Part shown: positions 40,101 to 50,300 of the stretch, one piece after another
Numbering within the stretch: position 1 is the stretch's first letter
Layout: each line of letters opens with the position of its first letter
Assembly (NCBI RefSeq): GCF_000003815.2
Contig: NC_049979.1
Location: forward strand, 23,830,724 to 23,894,723
DNA: 64,000 nucleotides
From: Branchiostoma floridae
Lineage: Eukaryota; Chordata; Leptocardii; Amphioxiformes; Branchiostomatidae
Reading direction: 5' to 3'
Made by a program: the position numbers and the translations under genes
The notes under the pieces: model-generated
Seen by the model: the letters and a program-made list of their open reading frames with translations, nothing else
What the model was told of the DNA's origin: nothing
Databases searched by the model: none

Positions 40101-41109
40101 TTTTTCATGCAGTACAGCCTTGCTACAGCCCACATACATATATCATAACAAAGCACACTGGGTCAACCCTACTCTTCTCCACAAGTGTGATGGGCTCTTT
40201 AATCTGCAGAGGTTGGACGCCTCAAGTTAACAACCTAAGCTCCCCAATACACAGGACCCCCAGCTTTATGTCACCATCCAAAATAACAAATGCAGTCTGT
40301 TAAGGCGTTATGACATGTTCGAGCTAGCCTGAGTACCATCCTCCGTAGTAACTGCTGGCTCACGACTTTCGCTTGCTAACCACGAGCCAGCGGTTACTAC
40401 AGTACGGAGGATACTCAGGCTATGTTCGAGCTGGGGCCAATCCTAGAACCGTACCTCCGCCCACGGATCCTTGAAATTTGACCCATACAGTGAAGCAGCA
40501 TCTACCACTTACACCACGTGAACATACAAAAAAATTTACTACGAAAACAGTAGTTTGCCATACATTCTTAATATTTTTATAAAAATATAGGCTCTTTGTC
40601 TCTTCCATTTGTTAGCATGTCTTGCAGATCTGTCTTGCATGTTTGTTTATTTTGAAGCAGCATTCATAGATGTCTATATATAGCTGATCAAGTCCCTCTG
40701 TGAGTAACTGGTGAGGGGACAAATTGTGTATGAGACTAGGAAAGATTTAGATGTTGTTTAGAACTGAAAAATTATTCAACCCAGAGGCTCACGATCCTTT
40801 GTTTATGTGCTGCTATCGTCAATCAATCAAGCCTGGACCAGTGAAAAGCTGAACCAGCTGTTCGGGGCTTGTTTTTGTTTACCGACTGTAAACCTCTCCT
40901 GACCGATTAGTAAATAATGTGTGGAGACTTGTGGCACTCACCCAAACATCCAGGGGCACATTTTTGATGATGCCTTTGCCGTTATACAGATCAACACTGA
41001 GTTGATCCAAGGTCAGTTTCTCCTGCAGGAAGTGGCCCAAGTAGTGCTGCAGTAAATAGCGCACCGCCCGCTTCTTGATGGAGTCCGACCACGGGAAATA
41101 CCACGGCAT
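16641..41109 (-). CDS. ATG2: Autophagy-related protein 2 (ATG2)
   Basis: Rod-shaped lipid-transfer protein that bridges the ER and the growing phagophore and feeds it phospholipid. The 43 exons join in frame to about 2161 residues (human ATG2A 1938, ATG2B 2078): 40942-41109, 39262-39445, 38616-38765, 38187-38289, 37521-37707, 36901-37083, 36413-36509, 35816-36022, 35059-35214, 34455-34571, 33834-34110, 33189-33369, 32627-32743, 32074-32247, 31735-31838, 31116-31394, 30408-30570, 29844-29986, 29079-29242, 28456-28652, 28070-28220, 27740-27942, 27194-27274, 26540-26646, 26110-26202, 25650-25723, 25389-25456, 25018-25176, 24397-24508, 23923-24036, 23345-23568, 22579-22798, 22328-22376, 22052-22193, 21465-21632, 20598-20699, 20228-20291, 19673-19865, 19123-19192, 18791-18873, 17599-17720, 17174-17475, 16641-16874. 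All introns are GT-AG. The start fits ATG2: MPWYFPWSDSIKKRAVRYLL. It is the only ATG2 gene in the window. Confidence 0.95.
17864..18666. mobile_element. Harbinger-like MITE with an internal hairpin element
   Basis: The outer inverted repeats begin GGCCACACTGACTTAATTTT at 17864 and end with its near-complement at 18666, and each is flanked by TTA (17861-17863 and 18667-18669). A TTA duplication and GG start fit the PIF/Harbinger group. Inside, 17961-17992 pairs with 18339-18370, and 18185-18245 pairs with 18262-18322, forming a second nested stem. A short CGGCAAACTCCCTT repeat lies in the inner arm. No transposase frame is present, so it is non-autonomous. Confidence 0.82.
21057..21407. mobile_element. 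hAT-like non-autonomous transposon in ATG2 intron 35
   Basis: The element starts CAGGGCTCTAGCCAGC and ends with the exact complement GCTGGCTAGAGCCCTG. It is flanked by the perfect 8-base duplication CATTTGCA (21049-21056 and 21408-21415). TIRs starting CAGGG with 8-base duplications are typical of hAT transposons. The motif TTGACGGA or its complement recurs about six times near both ends, like subterminal transposase-binding repeats. There is no open frame of useful length. Confidence 0.9.
23345..23568 (-). other. ATG2: ATG2 exon 31: predicted LC3/GABARAP-interacting (LIR) exon
   Basis: The exon encodes a disordered, acidic stretch (residues 1505-1579) ending EDFCIIDDPGLGIM. The core FCII (residues 1568-1571) with acidic residues before and after fits the W/F/Y-x-x-I/L/V LIR pattern. 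It also matches the FCIL LIR described for human ATG2A/B. The next exon starts the conserved block with VVWHMYGGCDFG, the same order as in vertebrates. Confidence 0.8.
24698..24945 (-). mobile_element. tRNA-like SINE copy (diverged)
   Basis: Shares AATAGCCTTTTTGAGA, a CTCCTTT-TTTTAC block, a GGxGGCATTCT-TCTGGGTGGA block and a final TCTGCTAAACTAGCTACTAGG with the copy at 27347-27604. Read on the minus strand, the end resembles a tRNA head, but its B box is degraded. Confidence 0.55.
27347..27604 (-). mobile_element. tRNA-like SINE copy with readable A and B boxes
   Basis: On the minus strand TTAGCTAGCAG (27582-27592) resembles a polymerase III A box. GGGTTCAATTCC (27550-27561) matches the B box. 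The two are 20 bases apart, about 31 from start to end, as in a tRNA. The remainder aligns by eye with 24698-24945. It lies in the ATG2 intron between exons 22 and 23, in the same orientation as ATG2. Confidence 0.65.
28841..28976 (+). repeat. Dispersed repeat family 2, copy 1
   Basis: Shares TTGGTTGGGGCT, GGAGGTGC, AGCAAC(C)CCTCC, GAAACAGCAA and CTTGCTGCCCT-TGTGC-ACTAGG in the same order with 57408-57567. Lies in ATG2 intron 19. Probably a SINE-class element. Confidence 0.7.
30725..30900. repeat. GCGGTGGTTTTAAGTTT repeat with partial inverted arms
   Basis: TTCGCGGTGGTTTTAAGTTT at about 30759 recurs as TTCACAGTGGTTTTAAGTTT about 70 bases later. It is followed by the complement-like ACCACCGCAAATACCGCAAA. 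Related ACTGTAAAT starts with nearby TTCGCGG/TTCACGG-like words occur at 32030, 32889 and 34824, suggesting a dispersed short inverted-repeat family. Confidence 0.4.
31041..31105. repeat. (AAAC)n microsatellite
   Basis: About 15 ACAA/AAAC units with two interruptions (GG and CATG), ending 11 bases before the donor end of ATG2 exon 16. Confidence 0.95.
40160..40510. repeat. SINE-like repeat interrupted by a palindromic MITE
   Basis: The block starts CAACCCTACTCTTCTCCACA and AGTGTGATGGGCTCTTTAA and resumes after the MITE with GGGGCCAATCCTAGAACCG. A related, more diverged stretch (CCCCTATTCTTTTCAATAAA, TGTGGTGGGTTCTTAAA) lies at about 36131. The repeat class is inferred from these two copies. 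Confidence 0.45.
40326..40421. mobile_element. 96-base palindromic MITE with 11-base target duplication
   Basis: AGCCTGAGTA...GCTGGCTC on the left mirrors GAGCCAGC...TACTCAGGCT on the right with two small gaps. The flanks are identical: ATGTTCGAGCT at 40315-40325 and 40422-40432. A duplication of 9-11 bases suggests a Mutator-like transposase. Removing the element restores one continuous repeat, so it inserted into an older SINE-like sequence. Confidence 0.85.
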
Positions 41110-41310
41110 CTCGGCTAGAGAAGTCTATGATGTCGACAAAGAAACTAGCTAAGTGTTTCCGACTGGGAAACGGTGCTATACGGGACTAAATTGATCGGGT
41201 TGCGACAAAAACAAACCATCCACAGCCGCCATGTTGGATGATCAGAATACAAATGACGTAACACCTTGTACAAAGGATTGTGGGAGGGGCTAATTAAATT
41301 TGGCGCGAGA
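41110..41310 (-). promoter_or_regulatory. ATG2 promoter region
   Basis: Just upstream of the ATG2 start the minus strand reads CCAACATGGCGGCTG (41224-41238), a strong YY1-type element. There is also TGACGTAA (41254-41261, CRE-like, plus strand) and TTTGGCGCG (41299-41307, E2F-like). There is no TATA box at a suitable distance. This fits a housekeeping promoter with a start site near the YY1 element. Function is inferred from motifs only. Confidence 0.5.
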
Positions 41311-42349
41311 TTTGATTATGCTCAAAACGCCCAACAAAGCTTTGACTTTGCATATAAGCGTTTTTATGAGGTTTGACCTGAAAAGTCATGAAAAAAATAA
41401 ACATAATTTTGTTACTCCAGGAAGGAGGGTCACAGGCTCACAGCAATATCTCAAATGGTTCAAATATTAAATTTCCCTGAGCACGCCGCGAGAGTCTGTG
41501 TGTGAGGGTGGTCCAGACATTCCGGTGAGATGTCGGGTGGAAAAGACCATTTTACATTTCTCTTTCCTTGGTGTTTGATAATGCATGGTGCATGTGGCAA
41601 GGCATCCGACTTTATGCACCTGCAACTGGAACAAAAGCCAACAGCTGCAAATCCTGGTCTACGATTTTACGAAACCCTGCAGTCTCATTGGTCAGAAAAA
41701 TGCATGGCTATAGGCCATCTCTGATGTGAGATGAAACGATTGGTCAATACACAATGTATATTAATTGAATGGAATCCTAACGTGTCATTGGTCATAAAAT
41801 GGACTACCATTGGTTATCTCTGCTGATTAGATTAATTGTCTTCTATATACGCACGTGCTGGTGCATGGTACAGCGCGACCCATAAACAAATATGCGATGT
41901 CATTGGAGGTCATACCACTAGTCAAAGATTATGTGGAGAAAGACAACATCAAGCCAACCGTTCACACTTACATTGTAAGAATGTAAGAGGTAAAAATGAT
42001 TACTCAATTAGTTTATCCAGCGTCTGGGTAAGAAAAGTCAGGCGCGATGGAATACATGTACATTGTACATTTATAAAAAGAGTCCATCATATTCTACTCT
42101 TGCCATAACAAGGAAAAAATCTGGTCCTCGTGGTGTCGTTGACACCCTTTTTGACGAAATAGTCCCAGAACTTACACCAAAGCGTGTTTACGCTCAAAAA
42201 GCTGGACCAAGTACGACTTGGTGAATACAAGGGAAACAGTGAAAAACATCATGCCTCTCTTGTCTAATTCTCCTTCTTTTATTTTTTTTGTTAAACCCCA
42301 ATCAAAAACTGGCAATGGAATAAAGTTTGTTGAACTTCTATAATGCAGT

Positions 42350-42496
42350 CAATCAACCAATCACATTTATTTAGCGTTAAAAGCTTCCCCATTGAAGAAA
42401 TGTTCCTGTCGGCAACCGCACGGTTCAAAAGAGACCCCTTACGGCTGATTGGAGTACTGCAATTGCAGCTCTCAGCAAACTGCCCAACGTGATACC
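42350..42496 (+). repeat. Local repeat unit, copy 1
   Basis: CAACCAATCA, GCGTTAAAAGCTTCCCC, GAAGAAATGTT, CACGGTTCAAAAGAGAC, CCTTACGGCT, GAGTACTGCAATTGCA, CGGCAAACT-like CAGCAAACT and GTGATACC occur in the same order as in 43418-43596. Confidence 0.85.
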
Positions 42497-43417
42497 AAAA
42501 AGAAGACTTTCTTTCCCGGAATTAATTCAAACGACACAACACATGCTTTTTGTCACTCAGTTAGTTGTAATTTGTCTGTCTTCCATTTTACCGACGACAG
42601 TAAAAGATGTCAACAAATGCTTACAGAGAGAGCAAAAAGAAGTGTCAACAAGACTGCCAGGCCGCTGAAGTTTAAAAAGTAATGAAAATCACCATGTACA
42701 TGTACATGTACTAGAAATAAAACATGGATATTATTCAAACATACTGTGTCTTAATACTACAAGATACATATTGGTATCCGGTTGCAATAGTAAATAACAA
42801 ACAATAGGAACAATAAAAATATTTTTCTTAAATTTACTTGAAATACATTTTCATAAACAACTTTCATAAATGTAATTTAAGGACACTTTTTGTTTGTTCA
42901 CCTGAGGTAACGTAATGGCTGTAACGGATTTTATTTTTACAATTTTCAGAAAACAAAGACGTCACAGAAATAAGAAATATGTGACTTTGTTAACGTTACT
43001 TCTAAACTATCCGAATATTTTAATGAACACATCAACTTCGTAGCTCCCCAACTCTGAACGTTAAACACATTCTGTTTTTGCTCTTCTTTGCTACTTTTAA
43101 CATGATTCTTACCCAAGTATTAATAAAGATACTAGCTTTAGGTAATTTTAAAACTGATAACGTCAAAAAGGTATCATAACAGAAATATGTCTCCAGACTT
43201 TTATATATTATTATTATCATAAGAGAGATCCTGCCGAAAAAGTAAGCACCCCAAGAATCACAGTGATAGTACGTTTGAGAATTTTTTTAGATGTAACGTT
43301 AAACGTCAAAAACAGAGCGTTTCACATGATAAACACTTAACATAGAGATCAAGAAGCGTAAAACATGCAATCAGTCTAGTTCTAGTTCTAGTTCTTAATC
43401 CGCAAACCTCCCATAGG

Positions 43418-43596
43418 TCAACCAATCATATTTTCTGGCGTTAAAAGCTTCCCCGCTGGCAAAGATTCAGGTGAAGAAATGTTATTGGTGAAGTTGCATT
43501 GCAAACGAACAGTTCACGGTTCAAAAGAGACACCTTACGGCTAACTTGAGTATTGCAATTGCAACTCTCGGCAAACTATGACCCAATGTGATACCG
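43418..43596 (+). repeat. Local repeat unit, copy 2
   Basis: Same ordered blocks as copy 1, with two short insertions. Its inner part, TTCACGGTTCAAAAGAGACA to TATTGCAATTGC, is inverted again at 44212-44257. Confidence 0.85.
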
Positions 43597-44211
43597 GTGA
43601 TAATACTAACACAACTGCCGCCTTTAGGAGGAACAAATGGAGTTGTCGATCACAGGAAAGTAAGTTAAGCTGTAGATCAACGATCGAATATCCTGGGCTG
43701 AACTATTTTCGATCATTTTCATCTGGATAAGTGGGGTCTAGTAAGTTCAAACGTCGGCCCTTTTCACCTTTGCGAGGTTGGAAAATGTCAATTCAATGCC
43801 ACAATCTAAAAATTAGTAAACCTTTATGTAACTCATTTCTTAGCTATAGCCCCTGAGATGTTTTTGCTTGCAATGTCTTCAGATTGTGTAATCATTAGCG
43901 TCACCTTGAGGCGTTACAGCCGAGTAATGAACAATTTTGCTAAGACCGCTGACTGCAGTACCTCAGTCAACCGATATGTGTCTCTTTTGAACCGTGCCGA
44001 GAAAAGCCTGGCCGGTGCGCTAGGGCTGGAAACAAGTTCAGTATTGAAACAGAGTAAAGAAGGAAGTTCAAGCTAAGGAACTATTAGCTTTGTGGCTGCT
44101 TTGAAATATTTTTCTATGCGGTAGCGACCATTGAAAAGCGGATATAAGCTGGATGGAAAGCTGACATACGGGTCCGGCTATTTCCATTCAGTGCACAATC
44201 TAGGAGCAGCA

Positions 44212-44257
44212 CATTGCAATATTCAGCTTGCCGTAAGACGTCTCTTTTGAACCGTGC
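44212..44257 (-). repeat. Local repeat unit, inverted partial copy
   Basis: ATTGCAATATTCAGCTTGCC followed by GTAAGACGTCTCTTTTGAAC is the reverse complement of the core of copy 2. A shorter inverted piece, GTCTCTTTTGAACCGTGCCG, is at about 43979-43998. Confidence 0.8.
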
Positions 44258-44393
44258 AAACTGGATCCTTTTTACATGTTTGAGTAAAATCTTGGAAATT
44301 CAAGCTGCTGTTTGTTATTAGCAAAGATTGAAAATGGAATATGTTTTGATGTGTTTAAGATATGAGTTTTCCGGCTTCAAGCAGTTGAAAAGT

Positions 44394-47300
44394 TTATGTA
44401 CACCACGCGGGGTCCCTGTGGCACTTGCCCCGAAACCAGAGGTCCATCAACCAGTTGGCCTCACTCAGACTTGATTCACTGGGAGGTTTTAAGTTGTTTG
44501 CCTCTCCCTGAGTCTGAAATAAAAGTAGAATCTCTTTGAATAACCACGTTAGGCAGAGAGATCACATATTCATACAAGTCATACAGATAAAATCACCAAG
44601 CACTTGACTGGCAAAGCGTTTGATTCTACCAACTACAGCAAGAGTTAAAATACACTTTAAAACTGACAGAGTTTATTAACTGACCATTGGTACAGGACAG
44701 ACTCTCCTGAAGTTCCTCCTACCGACATGCTCCATAAATGCAGCCTTCAGGTGATCTCTCCATTCAGGTGTCAGGCAGTGTTCACACAGCTTGCAATACT
44801 GACAAAAGGAACACATTATTTTATCATCGACATTGCGCACAAGCGACTCGCTATACAGGTGTCCACTGTGACCAATGTTTGCCTGATCAAGGGAGGATCT
44901 TACCGATTTATGATATCATAGCCTTGCGCTGTGTGAGGTGTGTTGTGTGTGATGGTCATTTTCATCAAGTATCTAAAGAACGGCCGGCGGCTTGTCTATT
45001 CACAAAGATTTTAACATGCCCAACCGGGTATGAAATAGTCACCAAAATTGATCAAACTCAAAGTACGAAGTTTTTGTTTGCTGGTAAAGACTGGTACTAA
45101 TTTCAACCATATTTGCCTTGCGGACAGAACAAAGCATGGCGCGTCTAAGAACGTGAGCACTCTCACCATGTTGACACAGCTTGTCGTGGCCCTGCATGTA
45201 TCGGAGGTGCAGAGGTCAGGGTACACCTGAATGTCACGGTCACTCACCACCATCTTGTTCTGGTCGTCAGGGCTACAAGGGAATGTTGTGTCATGATTTT
45301 TATTTCTGAGTTGAAATCCTTTTCAGTGAATGTCAAGTAAAGTTCAACAAACAACTCATTGACCATACCCAGAACAAAAGAAAGCTCACGTTTCAACAAA
45401 TCGTTGTTCGTCGATATTCAGTAGGCAATTTTTCGCAATATTCCAGACAAAATAATTAACGTGCGTAGTTTAGGTCTCGTACGTACTCTACACATGTGAC
45501 ATATTACATACGAACATGAAAGAAAGATCAAAATCCATTCAGAATCTTACCTTCCCTCCAAGGTTGTTGGAATTGATCTGGCTACACCGACCAAGTTGAG
45601 CAGATTGAACAATACCTATAGAACGTGTATCAAGGGGCAGTTACACAAGAAACGCTTGATGTCGCCATATCTTAGTTAACGTTCTCTTTCGAGAATCTTG
45701 TCCTTACAGATTACGCTAAGACGCAAAATCAGTAATAAACCAAACACGACATCACAATGATTTTGACCCCTCTACATATGCATTGTCGAAGATATGGAAA
45801 ATTGTGAATGGATGATAGCATCCAATATTCCACAGAAGATGTGCAATGTAGTACTTTGACCTTTAGTCTTTTCTGTTTTGCTAATTTCTTTGCCTATATC
45901 TCAGTAAACTCACCTGCTCGTACATGAACTTATTAGGTGGGGTGTGACCGGACGCCATGTTTGGGGACATGTTCACCTGTAAGTAGTAATACAATATATA
46001 ACGTTATTCAACATGATACAGCAGCTTGCATCACTCTCAAAGCAGAAGAAATCATTGTATCCCTCTAGCCTATTCGTAAGAGAATGCTATTCCTTTGAAT
46101 ATATGAATACATACTAAACAGAGAACTTTGATAAATAATGATACCTCCATGAGGAAAATGTTCAGGTCCTCATCCACAACAAAGTCGAAACGAACCATCT
46201 CAAAAAAGTTTCTGAAACACAGTGTCAGCGTAAGAAAATCAGACAGCATGTCACATGACATAACAGAATATCAGGCTATAATCCCAGTCTATGGGATTGT
46301 ATCTTAATAAAATACAGAAACGCACTAAGTACAAAATTACAAAAATGCATAAAATACAAAATTAACAACATTATACAAGATTCTCTCATAGCGCTTGTCA
46401 ATATTTTTCAATGTTTTTTTTTCATTTTGGACCGTCCTTTGACATCGCGCATTTAGTCAGTACCAAGGACAGCACAAAGTATCTAAATTTAGTTGCTCAC
46501 CTGGAAGACTTAAAATTGTAATTCCGCAGTTGCTCTATGAAGAGGTGTTCCTTCGACAGGTACACCTCCCTCAGGGACGTCTTAATGTCTCTCCACACAC
46601 CTGACGGGTCTTTACCTGTCAGAAGACAAAACATTAGAGGTGCTTCACAAATAAACGGATGCATGCAACGACGTTAACAACAAACACCGTATATTACATG
46701 TATCTGGGAAACTGTTATTTGAAATGAGAAGATTTCAGATACTGGCGTTTTCAGGGCCAAATCCAGTAGTATTTCTACTGCACTGACCTATAGACCTGAC
46801 ATAGTGGTTCCACGTGTCCTTGTGACTGTACTGTAGTCTGTTGTAGGTATCCATCAGAGACGGCATCTGTAGGCAGCAGAAATGTACGTTAACATTACGT
46901 TAAACACAAAACAGAATGTTGAGATGAATTTAGTCTTCATGACTCTCCAAAGGCACGTAATGCGGTATCAAAATACGTTTCTTACATTCAACATGAGCAT
47001 TAGTTATTATCGTTTGATACGCGCTGATACGTTGAGATATAGTTATGGTAACACTATCAATTCAAATGTTGGAGAAACCGACCTCCCAAGTTGGAGTGTA
47101 GTCTTCATCGACGACGTACTTGTCAACATCATATGGGTCGAAAGGATGGTATTCCTTTGAACAATACCTGGAACATGCAACAGAAGTACATCCCTTTACG
47201 GCTTGTAGATTGATATCTAAGGTAAATCACTGTGCTAGTACTAGTTTTGCTTGTGTTCTGGGAAATATGTTCCGATATTTGATCACGTTTTGCTATTGCA

Positions 47301-50300
47301 CTCATCTGCGATATTCACGTCAATAACAATGTGACAATTCAACTTGAACATAATGCATGGCTGCATATGTTTAGTATGTACATGTATAGCTACATTTATA
47401 TGTGGACATTTGTATGTTACATTATGTATACCTGAAGAGAGCCTCCTCTTCATACATGTACATCCTCAATGGGTTGATAGAGGTCACCACTGTATAGATG
47501 CCAATGTCAAACTTTCTGGAAACAAAATACAAACACAAGCATCATCTTAGAGACATTCTAGCTAACACATTTGTTATGTTTACTTTCACATACTTGGTTT
47601 TGCTCCGTTTTTCATCTTTTTTTTTTCCTAACAAACAAATAAGGCCAATGACTAAGACCGAAAGCTCTTAAGTGGCAGGATAGAGCTAGAGGGGTTGGTC
47701 ACCATATGTATGAAGGTGTCTCAGTAAGAATACAATGTAGTACTGTAGTAGTTTGCTACGCTAAATCATATGAAGGTAAATATATGTATTTGCCTACATT
47801 ATACTTACCTTTTCGGCTAGATAGATTACGTGTAAATTCAAACTTACAGTTTTTATCTATTTTTCTTACATTTGGGGAACATGCTACATTTGCAGGTAAG
47901 TTGAAGATGATACCATTATGACGCCTAGACCTCCTTACCTGCCATCAATAAGGAATGGGTTCTCCACATACTCCTGTACAAAACTTTCTCCTGTCAGGGT
48001 CAGTTCTGTGGAGGGTGGAAGCATTTTAAACATTTTACCAACAAACATCATAAGTATTGAGAGATTTTCCTCAACATGGCAAAGTTAACTGTGTGTACAT
48101 GCCAGTACAGTAGAGTGCCAACCATGAAAACTAAGACGTAGTCAAGTCGTATAGCACTTACGATTTAGAGGCCTAATCTTGATGCCTCGGTGGTTGTTGT
48201 TCTTTTGTACCCACATCTTCTTGGGATTTGATTTAGCCTAAGGAAGAAATGGTTAAATATCAGAACCTCACAATTTTTGCAACATTTGATTCCACAATGA
48301 TACAAAAAATCAGCAACGGTAATTTTTGTCCGAAACCGTCGAATCGACAATATGTAGGTGTAAACATTTTTTTAAAATAATGTCTAAATAAGCTATAGAG
48401 TTACTTCTTGCTTCATCACCGTAGTGATAAGAAGTAAGTTTATAACTGTAATATGACAACTTGGTTGCATTACATGGCGCAGGAGGTCTTCTCTTTCTTG
48501 TGGTAGACGGAAGGCTTGAGGAACAAAGTGGATTTCTGACGTTGCAAGGCTCATCTTGTTGGTAACATAACCGCCACCGGGCCAATGGTTGATCTGGAGT
48601 GGAATGAAGACAATGGAAAGGGAAAAAAGTCATTGGTAAGGTTGAGAGTATCGTTAAACATTACCATTATCATCAAAGCAAAGTAAAGTTAAACATTGCA
48701 AATCAGAACCCTGTCCACATTTGGTACGGTAAAAAAAAAACTGTAATTGTATTGAACCTGCATGAGTCTGCAGCCAAGCTAGCTTTAAAAAGGACAAGAA
48801 GTAGCCTAACAAACTACAGCTCAAACGCATTCATATATATGGTGACCAGCTCCTCCTGTCCTGCTTCTTGCTACATAAAGTAATCGAATACCACAGGGTG
48901 TTTGTTACATCCCCAGTGTGCATGGTGGCGGATGTCTGGTCCAGGTCATTGACCTTATATGTTTGGAACGGAAGAAGAAACTTAGCAAAACATCTCCCAC
49001 CCCTGGAGATAAACATTAAAACAAAGTCATACTAAAGAATCTCATAGTCGTTACCCTCTGATGAGGTTTCATGTTGATAAGATGAGGAGTCAGTTTGGGG
49101 TCCATGAAAGGGTACTCATGACACCAAATGACGTCCCAGTCTTCATCAGGACCACCCCGCCGGTACCCGATCCTCTTAAACACGGCCAAGACGTGATCTA
49201 AATATCCTGACTCGATCTGTCAGGGGGTTAGAGGAAAGGCAGGGATCATAGAACAATGCCAAACTTTCTTCCAACACAAAGGTATACACGGATCAAATTT
49301 TCAACGACCACTGTCACCTTCTTCAGGATCAATACCGATGGATTCGGATGAGCTTCCATGAAAGATAGGAATGTTAGATATGTAAAGATATGTAATGTCA
49401 TCCACCATTGTAATATGGCCAAGTGTACTAAAATTTAGAAACTACATCATTCGATTCTATCTAGGTTCTATTGTTTTAGAGATAAATCGTTAACACTTAC
49501 ATTACTTGCATGCACCCATAGAACTGGAGATCGGTTGGGATTGGCAGAGATCTGCAGTTGTCCCTGCGCCTGCGGCATCTGCAGCTCTCGCCCCATCATC
49601 TGCACCTGCTGCTGCATCTGCACCGGCTGCTGCATCTGCACCGGCTGTATCTGCATCCGTGGCCTCTGCACCTCGTGCATCTGCAGAGTCCTACGGGCAA
49701 ACTGAGGGAGAAACCTTTGGATCTTCGAACCGCCTTCCAAGCCGGCAACACCTACTGAAGCCTTGTCGGAGTCCATCTGCATCTGCTGGGCTGGTTGGTT
49801 GAGAATGCCGACATGTTCCGATGGAGGGTGACGGAGATCAGACTGTACGGTCGGACTTTGGACCAGCAGACGCTCACTACCATGATGCTTGGCGCCTTTC
49901 TCCGACAGCCGCTTGTTGGTTAGTAACTTAGCTTGTTTCCGATTGAGTGGGGCAGATTTCCGTGATTGTTTGTCGTTCATCCCAAGCACGTCTTTCACTG
50001 ACGATTGGCGAGGGTCGTCTGGATTTTCGCTCTTCTTTAGTGCTGGCGCTGCCTGTTGAGATTCATCTTGTTGTTTCTCAATCGGCTCGCCATCTTTCCT
50101 CTCAGAATGGTGTGAGTCCGACTGTTTCTGCCCAATGTTCTCATAGTTATCTGCCAGTTTGGCAAACTTGTTCTGTAGTATCAAATAAATTAATCGGTAC
50201 AATGTAAGTAAGATCTAGAGGCTTGATACAATTGGTTGAACATCGCCGTGACAAGCATTAAGTGGGAGCCCCATACAAGCTAATTCCCAGCATAACTGCG

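Larger units (their letters stand above)
39262..41109 (-). other. ATG2: ATG2 exons 1-2: chorein-type N-terminal domain
   Basis: Residues 1-117 form the Chorein_N region that inserts into ER exit membranes and opens the lipid groove. Seen: LGHFLQEKLTLDQLSVDL in exon 1 and APVEMIDGYIGSISVAVPW in exon 2, both hallmarks shared with ATG2 and VPS13. Intron 1 is about 1.5 kb and contains a SINE with a palindromic MITE inside it (40160-40510). Confidence 0.9.
41311..44393. other. Intergenic region between ATG2 and TTLL gene A
   Basis: No supported gene. The part at 41600-41900 has many CATTGGT (CCAAT) words. A short coding-like stretch lies at 42120-42224. From 42350 to 44257 there is a cluster of related direct and inverted repeats, listed separately. 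The right end should include the TTLL-A 3' UTR; no clear minus-strand AATAAA was found near it. Confidence 0.6.

Noticed and set aside
41530-41724. Frame starting MSGGKD, considered as a histone start, in a region rich in CCAAT words
   Set aside because: After five residues nothing resembles a histone, and no histone 3' stem-loop follows.
49506-49802. 98-residue Ala/Pro/Ser-rich plus-strand frame
   Set aside because: It is the antisense of the Met/Gln-rich TTLL-A exon. The composition comes from the CTGCATCTGCACC DNA repeat read on the other strand.
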